A stretch of 12,216 nt of DNA, taken from the NCBI GenBank assembly GCA_002432865.1, contig DJGX01000022.1, forward strand, positions 1 to 12,216, in the 5' to 3' direction. Under the pieces are notes generated by a model. That model saw only the letters and a program-made list of their open reading frames with translations, did not search any database and had not been told where the DNA came from. Made by a program: the position numbers and the translations under genes. The first letter of the stretch is position 1; the number at the start of each line of letters is the position of its first letter. Of this stretch, positions 6,578 to 12,216 are shown piece by piece. Source of the DNA: Cloacimonetes bacterium UBA5835 (GTDB lineage: Bacteria; Cloacimonadota; Cloacimonadia; Cloacimonadales; Cloacimonadaceae).

Positions 6578-6605
6578 TTGACAAATTTATGTAGATGATT
6601 ATTAA
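6578..6605 (+). promoter_or_regulatory. Predicted promoter of the peptide/ABC cassette
   Basis: A perfect TTGACA at 6578-6583 is followed after 16 bases by TATTAA at 6600-6605, which matches four of six -10 positions. Transcription would start near 6612, giving a leader of about 98 bases before the peptide gene. The leader holds a good ribosome binding sequence (AGGAAGG) followed by a three-codon ORF (ATG AAT ATA TAG), a possible but unproven control element. Confidence 0.5.
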
Positions 6606-6709
6606 AGATAAACGAACTATTTAGGAAGGATTTTGTTGATGAATATATAGGTAGTATAGCAAAGATAGGATATTGCCGGGCTATAATTAAAGAATAATTA
6701 GGAGAATAT

Positions 6710-6844
6710 ATGAACCCTTTCGAAAGTCCATCAGTCGAATTAGTAGAAATTGTTATGGCTGTCCCTGATTGCAATCAATACAAAGATGATGATTCCTGTT
6801 ACCGCGAATCAATTACCATTCCTATAATACCACCCATCAAATAA
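6710..6844 (+). CDS. 44-aa two-cysteine peptide, candidate cargo of the adjacent ABC exporter
   Basis: This small gene has a clear ribosome binding site: AGGAG lies 5 bases before the ATG, within 'attaggagaatat'. The peptide starts MNPFESPSVELVEIVMAV, an acidic and hydrophobic front. It continues with PDCNQYKDDDSCYRES, where Cys21 and Cys30 frame a polar loop with three Asp, and ends in an Ile/Pro-rich tail, ITIPIIPPIK. It has no Sec signal and no double-glycine leader. The ABC exporter begins 27 bases later without its own ribosome binding site, which suggests coupling. The size, the cysteine pair and the dedicated exporter suggest a secreted peptide such as a bacteriocin, pheromone or RiPP precursor. 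This is inference: no modifying enzyme is visible, and the family is not recognised. Confidence 0.6.
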   Translation: MNPFESPSVELVEIVMAVPDCNQYKDDDSCYRESITIPIIPPIK

Positions 6845-6871
6845 ATAGTATAGCATAACCCAGCATTAGTT

Positions 6872-8560
6872 ATGTTAAAAAAAATCATTTTTCGGCCTTT
6901 TACTTTTGTTGTTATCTTGTTAGTACTTATTGAGGCGATAATCTCAGTGTTGCCCCAACAAGTGTTTGGAATGCTAATTGATACTATTTCATCTGGTAGT
7001 GCGGAACTTACAAAATACATCATATACCCATTCGTCAAGATCATTACACAACTCACCAATCTTCCGCTAATAACACAATTAATTATTTTGTATCTATTGC
7101 TATCATTGTTCTCGTTATTTGTTTCAATAATAAGAGGATATTGCGTAACTTATAACGGAGAGAGAATATCATTTGATATTAGAAAGAAGCTATTTTCTAA
7201 CCTAATAAGAAGTAACTATACCTATCTTAACACTCTCACATCTGGTGAAACGACCTTACACCTACTGTCGGATGTAGAAAATGTGAGGAATTTAATCGTT
7301 AGCCCTATTAATGGTTTGCTAATTGATCTAATCAGTGTTTTTATAATGGTGTTTATATGCTTTAGAATATCAGCAGAACTTTCAATACTAATGCTAATCC
7401 CGATTCCAATAGTTATTTTTAATAGTTTCAGCATAGGAAATAAGCAAATTAAGATATCTACGCTTTTACGGGAACACTTGTCCAATCTAACCTCTACAAC
7501 AATTAACAGAATTAAAGGTTTTCTGCTTGTAAAACTATTTGCTCAGGAGAAAAAAGAAGAGGAGCAATATTCTATTTTGCTCTCCAAGTATTTCCACCAA
7601 GCAGTAAAAAGTATGAAAGCAACGCTTGCACTTTTCCCGCTAACTAATGGAGTTTATATTATTGTCAAAATAGGGTTACTATATGTAGGTATATTGAGAG
7701 TTCAACAGCAGGTTCTTAGCGTTGGCGAATTGTTAGTTTTTATTCAATATTTAGGTCGTTTTTATACACCATTTATTAACATTGCAAGGTTCTATAACAG
7801 CATAGCAATGTCTTTAGTATCATATAAAAGATTAGAGAACACATTGCTTGAAACTGAGAGGAATAAAGATATCATTGTTAATGACAATATCCCTACAGCA
7901 AATTATGCTGGTTTGGAGACACAAACGGCTATAGAATTTGATGATGTAACTTTCAGTTATGGTGCAACCGATTCTATCCCCAATGTAATAAACTCGTTGA
8001 GCTTTAAAGTGAGGCGAGGAGAGAAGGTTTCAATTGTAGGTGAAAGCGGTAAAGGTAAAACAACTGTGCTAAACCTAATTGTAAGATTAATTTCACCTCA
8101 GAAAGGAAGAATAAAATTTAACGGAATAGACATAAGCGAATATGACACAAGCTACCTTAGGTCTAAGATTGGCTACTTGACTCAGAACAATATTATGTAT
8201 AATATCCCTTTGATAGATAATGTTCGTTATGGGGTTCCAGACAAGTCCATTGAGGATGTAATAACAGCATTGTCTCAAGTAAATATGCAGCACTACGCAA
8301 GTTCAAGTTACTTGTTCAACACTATGGGAGAGGGAGGAGAATTGTTATCGGGAGGTGAAAAACAAAGAGTAGCGATAGCAAGATTAGTATTATGTAATCC
8401 AGATGTCATTCTTCTTGATGAGCCAATAGCCAATCTTGATATTGATAATGCTAAATGCGTTATGGATTTAATCTTTCACCTTTTTAGCGATAAGACGATT
8501 ATTATTACTTCCCATCAACCATTGGCGATAGCTTATTCAACAAGGTCCATATTGATATAA
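6872..8560 (+). CDS. ABC exporter half-transporter (membrane domain fused to ATPase)
   Basis: This 562-aa protein joins an exporter-type membrane domain (about 1-320, roughly six helices, the first at 8-28) to an ATPase domain (about 353-562). It would work as a homodimer in the inner membrane, driving export with ATP. All nucleotide-binding motifs are present: Walker A 'GESGKGKTT' (390-398), Q-loop Gln438, signature 'LSGGEKQRVAIARL' (492-505), Walker B 'VILLDEP' with Glu517, and switch His548. There is no N-terminal C39 peptidase, so any leader would need another protease. The protein stops 14 residues after the switch His. Family members usually continue for 25-40 residues, so the C-terminus is short. 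No ribosome binding site precedes the ATG, and the preceding peptide gene probably feeds ribosomes to it. Strong A+T bias separates it from the genes to the left. Lipid or drug export is the alternative to peptide export. Confidence 0.9.
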   Translation: MLKKIIFRPFTFVVILLVLIEAIISVLPQQVFGMLIDTISSGSAELTKYIIYPFVKIITQLTNLPLITQLIILYLLLSLFSLFVSIIRGYCVTYNGERISFDIRKKLFSNLIRSNYTYLNTLTSGETTLHLLSDVENVRNLIVSPINGLLIDLISVFIMVFICFRISAELSILMLIPIPIVIFNSFSIGNKQIKISTLLREHLSNLTSTTINRIKGFLLVKLFAQEKKEEEQYSILLSKYFHQAVKSMKATLALFPLTNGVYIIVKIGLLYVGILRVQQQVLSVGELLVFIQYLGRFYTPFINIARFYNSIAMSLVSYKRLENTLLETERNKDIIVNDNIPTANYAGLETQTAIEFDDVTFSYGATDSIPNVINSLSFKVRRGEKVSIVGESGKGKTTVLNLIVRLISPQKGRIKFNGIDISEYDTSYLRSKIGYLTQNNIMYNIPLIDNVRYGVPDKSIEDVITALSQVNMQHYASSSYLFNTMGEGGELLSGGEKQRVAIARLVLCNPDVILLDEPIANLDIDNAKCVMDLIFHLFSDKTIIITSHQPLAIAYSTRSILI

Positions 8561-8658
8561 TGCCTGTTGTATTTGCTGAGAATCATTTTGTATACTATGG
8601 TTTTCCGATTATTTTATTAGAACACAGACTCAATAAAATGAACACCCCTCCGGTTTAA
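8560..8658 (+). CDS. Possible 32-aa peptide coupled to the ABC gene
   Basis: The ATG shares its A with the last base of the exporter's TAA stop (TAATG), a classic arrangement for re-initiation. The peptide begins MPVVFAENHFVYYGFP, then IILLEHRLNKMN, and ends TPPV. It has no ribosome binding site of its own and no known motif. It could be a second small product of the cassette or chance. It does not resemble the missing exporter C-terminus in another frame. Confidence 0.3.
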   Translation: MPVVFAENHFVYYGFPIILLEHRLNKMNTPPV

Positions 8659-8690
8659 AAATGCATTTACAGCACTCCAACCAGAGGTTT
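8647..8690 (+). terminator. Weak hairpin after the ABC cassette
   Basis: CCTCCGGTT (8647-8655) pairs with AACCAGAGG (8679-8687) with one mismatch across a 23-base loop, followed by only three T. It overlaps the end of the 32-aa ORF. It is a poor intrinsic terminator, listed because no better one closes the cassette. Confidence 0.3.
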
Positions 8691-8734
8691 ACGCCTATAG
8701 TTAATTAGTTGTGATATTTATGGGCTGTTAACTA

Positions 8735-9415
8735 TTAATCGCCTGTATAACCACACTTTCCAACCCGGGGAGAATTAACTACCGGTAACAACATATCTTC
8801 TCCACACTTATGTTTGGGAGCACATTCATCACAAAGCCAACCCATACCTTCCCTAATACAATGAACACAAACTTGAGTAGCAGGTTTTCCACATACTACA
8901 CAGTTTCTCTCAGGAGGATCATTTCTTGCCATAATCCGAATAAATTTGCCTTTGGCGTTTAGTTCAATTTCGGATATAACCTTCAAAGTAAGATGAGTTG
9001 TAGTTCCAAAATCGTATTCGTAATAAAATTTCATTCCTGGAGAAAGAACCTCATTCAACTTAATTCTCATACTTTTTTCTTCATACTCCCCAAACGGTGT
9101 AAAGGTGTATGTTCTATCCTCAATGGTAAAGGCACTTAGGTGTCCGCAACATTCCAACCAAATGTCCCTTAGATAAGTATCTAACTTGTCCAGAGTTATA
9201 TTTGCTTTTACTAAAAGATGCATCCAGTATTCAGGCAAGTATCTTCCCTCCACCAACAAATGAAAAAACTTTGTACGATGTTTTTCATTGTTCTCCAAAG
9301 ATGACTTCCATTTTGCTTCTCTTTCCTTACAGGATTTCAAGTGCCTTGTCATTGCTGACTTATTAAAAGTACTTGAGCAAAAACAACATTTACCTGTAGA
9401 TTGTATTCTTGCCAT
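8735..9415 (-). CDS. pRiA4b ORF-3-like protein flanked by zinc-binding clusters
   Basis: This 226-aa protein has three parts. Residues 10-29 form a C-x2-C-x11-H-x3-C zinc finger (Cys10, Cys13, His25, Cys29). Residues about 46-165 match the plasmid pRiA4b ORF-3/IS1096 TnpR-like fold, with 'HLLVEGRYLPEYWMHLLV' and the key 'YYEYDFGTTTHLTLKVI' strand (Tyr134-Asp-Phe-Gly137, His141). Residues 172-204 hold a cysteine cluster: Cys172, Cys175, Cys183, Cys186, Cys195, Cys198, His202 and Cys204. The tail is 'VVNSPRVGKCGYTGD'. The family is named after a plasmid ORF and a transposon passenger, and its role is not settled. AGGA lies only 3 bases before the start, a weak site. The gene stands alone on the minus strand and is divergent in function from its neighbours. 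Nucleic-acid or protein binding through zinc is inference. Confidence 0.8.
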   Translation of the reverse strand: MARIQSTGKCCFCSSTFNKSAMTRHLKSCKEREAKWKSSLENNEKHRTKFFHLLVEGRYLPEYWMHLLVKANITLDKLDTYLRDIWLECCGHLSAFTIEDRTYTFTPFGEYEEKSMRIKLNEVLSPGMKFYYEYDFGTTTHLTLKVISEIELNAKGKFIRIMARNDPPERNCVVCGKPATQVCVHCIREGMGWLCDECAPKHKCGEDMLLPVVNSPRVGKCGYTGD

Positions 9416-9704
9416 TTTCCTATGTCTTCTTTTTTTATTATGCTACTACTAATAATATCATTGCTTATTACCCTCTTGCCAAATTTTACTTATTAGTTGA
9501 GTCCCAAATCTTGGTATAAAATTCCAACTCGTTTCTCAGCTTGTTTGAGGGCATCTAATATCCTTCGTTACTTACATTCTATTCTTAACTACTTATTTTC
9601 ATCTTTTAAGTTTGTGTCAAGTTCATTTTTTAGTCAATTTTTCCAACCAGCTGCATATACTCTTGTTTTCTAGCTATAAGACAATATGTTATAGCTTAGT
9701 TACA
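9416..9704. other. A+T-rich intergenic region, no gene seen
   Basis: No coding frame with a ribosome binding site was found in these 289 bases. A minus-strand TTGACA (9615-9620 on the plus strand as TGTCAA) could be a -35 box for the zinc-cluster gene, but no good -10 box lies at the right distance. An 8-bp inverted repeat, AGCTATAA (9672-9679) and TTATAGCT (9689-9696), lies just past the comEC stop and lacks a T-run. Confidence 0.5.
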
Positions 9705-12014
9705 TCATTCTTTTGCAGGGATGCCTATTTTTCTAATGGTGCCATTACCGGTTAACAGAATCTTCGCCTGTTGTTTCTGTATGCGTTGCATAGTATCCGG
9801 ATGCGGAAAACGATAAATATTTTTGCGAGGAGCAGTTATCCATACTTCTTGAGGAGAAACAGCTTCTAAGAATTCAGTGGAGCTTGAACTTCTTGAACCG
9901 TGATGAGGGATTTTTAAATAGTTTGCTTTCAGTTCTTTAGCATAGTTATCAACCAAATAAAATTCTGCTTCGCTTTCAATATCTCCAGTGAAAAGGATGC
10001 TTTCCTTTTTTGTATCCAGACGGCAAACCAGCGAAGCATTATTTTCATTGTGAGGTAGATAATTTTTATCGGGATGCAGAAATTTCAATCTTGCCTTGTC
10101 TATAAAGAAAGAGCAGGTATCGTTAATCGTATGAATTTTAGCGGAGCCAAAGTATTTTTGCTTTTGGGCATAGTTCCAGAAATCTTGTTCCACGCTTTCA
10201 TCGCTAACAAAAATATGCCCAATTTTTTTATGATTCAGCAATGTTATCAACCCCCCACAGTGATCGTTATGTAAATGCGTGAGAATAAGATAGTCAATTC
10301 TATTAATGCCTTTTTTCCCCAGCCAAGGTAGCAGATTTTTGCTTAGCCAGCTTTCCTGTTGGTAATCTACCTCATTTACAAATGCTTCAGGAGTTCCAAA
10401 GTTTTTTCCTCCACCTGTATCAATCAGCATAGTTTTACCATCTTGAAAACGGATTAGCGTGCAATCACCCATTCCGCAATTAAAAACATAAATACTTGCA
10501 TCTTGTTTATTAATATTGGGAATCAGCATAAAGCCCATCACCAGTAAAGAAGCAGGAATTAATGTTTTAAGAGCTGTTTTATATTTACTGCGAATAAGCA
10601 AAAAACACCACAGGATTACAATTGCCAAAGCCAGAGCCTGATATAGCGATAAGTAATTGGCAGATAAAGAGAAGGGTAAAGTATGGCAAAATTGGATCCA
10701 GCTTATCCAAAGTGAATTAAGGGCTTTATAACAAAGGACAAATAGCTTGGTTATATACCATCCTTGTGGAGAGATTAACACTAACATAGAAAGAGGTAGC
10801 ATAATACTCATAAGAGGAATGCCTATTATGTTGCCAATTATACCATTTAGAGAGGCTGTGCCAAAATAATAGAGAGTGAAGGGAGTGATGGCTATTGATA
10901 TCAGAGTTGAAAGTAATATCCCTTCTTTGATATTCTCCAGCATTTTATAAACAGAATTGTTCAATATTTTATTCTGTGCGAACAGTCGAAAATGGGGTAA
11001 ACCGTAAAAAATAACTAATATCGATATATAGGACAGCTGAAGTCCAATATTGAATAATTGCATAGGGCTGAGCAAAGTGATGATAAATATAGATAGAGCC
11101 ATTGTTTGAGCTCCGGAAACAGGGCTTTGCAACCAACGTGCCAAAATAACAATAGATATCATTATTATGGAACGAGTTACGGAAGGAGCCCAATTGTTTA
11201 AACTTGCATATAACAAAATTGACGGCAGGAAAAGAAATTCTGCCAGCTCACGCCTAAAAAATATCCTGAAAAAGGATACTATTATCATATATATCAACCA
11301 GATATGCATTCCGCTAACTACTACCAAGTGAATTATCCCAGCTTCCGTTAGCTGGTTTATATATTCCTGTTTCAAACCCGATTCTCCAAAGAGTAACGCT
11401 TTTGCCCAATCCGCTTGATCACCCAATTTAATCTCTAAAGAACTTAGCAGTTTATATCGCAATCTACCAAGATAATCTCTAACATCTTTAGCATCAATAG
11501 ATTTAGCTTTGCCAAGCTGATAACCAATAGCGGAATAACGATTGGGATAAATATCCAAAATCGGATCACGCACAAGAGGATAAATTTCTGCCAGCAAACA
11601 GTAAGACTTGCCTGGAAGAATTTTTTCACTACAAGAGAGAATAATATTATCTTGCAAAGGGAAACCGGCAAGGGAATCAAGCTCAACAGCATAGCGCATT
11701 TCTTCCACAGAGAAAACATTTGTTACAGTAAAACAAATTTCCTGTTGAAGATGTTCATTTTCTTGTAGAATCAAGGCGAGCGGAGAGCTTTCTTTTTTTA
11801 CAATAGAAAAACGCAGCATTCCTAAAACTAAAAATAGAATGATCAGCAGGATTAAGCGTATTTTCTTACAAAAAACCCCTAAAATTAATAGTCCGCTGGC
11901 TAAAATGAGAAGAAAGAGGATATTAATCTGGATAATTTTGGCAAGGATTATGCCGATTATCCAAAAAATAACAGGCAAAACAAAAGGAGCAGGGGCTTTG
12001 CTATTTGCCTCCAT
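9705..12014 (-). CDS. comEC: ComEC/Rec2-type DNA uptake channel
   Basis: This 769-aa protein is the predicted inner-membrane channel through which single-stranded DNA enters during natural transformation. N-terminal helices (about 10-70) are followed by a soluble region (about 80-180, the usual OB-like part). The Competence domain comes next, with 'LLFGESGL' near 208 and 'GIIHLVVVSGMHI' near 225-237, the hallmark motif, then many helices to about 500. The C-terminal metallo-beta-lactamase domain (about 505-765) has its metal motif intact: 'ILTHLHNDHCGG' near 580, with 'LIDTGGG' before it, 'LFTGDIE' near 675 and 'PHHGSRSSS' near 705. The length fits full-size ComEC. The start is supported by GGAG a few bases upstream on the minus strand. 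No other competence gene lies in the window, so it appears as a lone gene here. G+C content is intermediate, perhaps the host's own. Confidence 0.93.
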   Translation of the reverse strand: MEANSKAPAPFVLPVIFWIIGIILAKIIQINILFLLILASGLLILGVFCKKIRLILLIILFLVLGMLRFSIVKKESSPLALILQENEHLQQEICFTVTNVFSVEEMRYAVELDSLAGFPLQDNIILSCSEKILPGKSYCLLAEIYPLVRDPILDIYPNRYSAIGYQLGKAKSIDAKDVRDYLGRLRYKLLSSLEIKLGDQADWAKALLFGESGLKQEYINQLTEAGIIHLVVVSGMHIWLIYMIIVSFFRIFFRRELAEFLFLPSILLYASLNNWAPSVTRSIIMISIVILARWLQSPVSGAQTMALSIFIITLLSPMQLFNIGLQLSYISILVIFYGLPHFRLFAQNKILNNSVYKMLENIKEGILLSTLISIAITPFTLYYFGTASLNGIIGNIIGIPLMSIMLPLSMLVLISPQGWYITKLFVLCYKALNSLWISWIQFCHTLPFSLSANYLSLYQALALAIVILWCFLLIRSKYKTALKTLIPASLLVMGFMLIPNINKQDASIYVFNCGMGDCTLIRFQDGKTMLIDTGGGKNFGTPEAFVNEVDYQQESWLSKNLLPWLGKKGINRIDYLILTHLHNDHCGGLITLLNHKKIGHIFVSDESVEQDFWNYAQKQKYFGSAKIHTINDTCSFFIDKARLKFLHPDKNYLPHNENNASLVCRLDTKKESILFTGDIESEAEFYLVDNYAKELKANYLKIPHHGSRSSSSTEFLEAVSPQEVWITAPRKNIYRFPHPDTMQRIQKQQAKILLTGNGTIRKIGIPAKE

Positions 12015-12047
12015 CTTTTCTCCATTTTAATATTCGTTCTCTTCTCT

Positions 12048-12120
12048 CACAGATTTCACAGATAACACAGATTTAGTTTTAAAATATAGATTTCACGGAT
12101 AGAACCTATTGGCACAGATA
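12048..12120. repeat. Degenerate 'cacagatttcacagata' repeat cluster upstream of comEC
   Basis: CACAGATTTCACAGATAA (12048-12065) runs into CACAGATTT, is followed by AGATTTCACGGATA (12088-12101) and again by CACAGATA (12113-12120). Similar short direct repeats are known between genes in several environmental bacterial genomes; that is recollection, not a search. They lie in the leader region of comEC. No comEC promoter was recognised, and nothing else was seen to the window end. Confidence 0.55.
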
Positions 12121-12216
12121 ATCAGGTTTTTTATTCCATTTCATATCCAATTATCAGCTCTCTTTATTATTGCTATTTAGTTTACTGATCTATAACTTTG
12201 AACTCCTGCACTTTGA

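Noticed and set aside
6599..6697. Open frame of 32 codons before the peptide gene (protein-like, including 'LFRKDFVDEYIGSI')
   Set aside because: It has no ATG, GTG or TTG in frame and begins right after a stop. It may be chance or a remnant.
8697..8735. Inverted repeat ATAGTTAA/TTAACTAT near the stop of the zinc-cluster gene
   Set aside because: It is A+T only apart from one G-C pair, has a 23-base loop and no T-run, so it is too weak to call a terminator.

Overview
The window looks like a diderm (two-membrane) anaerobe, probably of the Cloacimonadota/FCB type. This is an inference from style, not a search. The support is a lipoprotein with fibronectin type III repeats paired with a beta-barrel-like protein, Shine-Dalgarno-led genes throughout, an IS5-family transposon and a long single-chain ComEC. 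G+C content is visibly uneven. By eye, bases 1 to about 6480 are close to half G+C, the ABC transporter region (about 6490-8700) is strongly A+T rich, and the comEC region is intermediate.

Layout. (1) 82-3247: a promoter, a lipoprotein gene and an overlapping gene for a probable outer-membrane beta-barrel, closed by two terminator hairpins. (2) 3300-4678: an IS5-family insertion sequence with 11-bp perfect terminal inverted repeats. (3) 4733-5813: a decayed gene with an in-frame stop, then an intact 220-aa gene that looks like a phage tail or appendage accessory protein, ending at a hairpin shared with a convergent 86-aa gene. (4) 6098-6710: no gene. It holds an orphan terminator-like hairpin, four 21-bp repeats arranged as two A-B pairs that resemble the multiple transposase-binding repeats of IS21-type ends, and a promoter. 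(5) 6710-8658: a small cassette made of a 44-aa two-cysteine peptide gene too short for normal ORF calling, a 562-aa ABC exporter and a 32-aa ORF that starts on the exporter's stop codon. (6) 8735-9415, minus strand: a pRiA4b ORF-3-like protein with zinc-binding clusters at both ends. (7) 9705-12014, minus strand: a ComEC/Rec2 DNA-uptake channel. A degenerate repeat of the 'cacagatttcacagata' type lies upstream of it.

How the parts relate. The lipoprotein and barrel genes overlap by four bases and probably act together at the cell surface. The peptide and ABC genes share one promoter and lie 27 bases apart. They form the best candidate here for an undescribed system: a peptide with its own exporter but with no visible maturation enzyme or peptidase domain. 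The middle of the window (3300-6490) is mobile-element debris, and the composition break at its right edge coincides with the IS21-like repeats. This suggests that the peptide/ABC segment and the higher-G+C segment have different histories.
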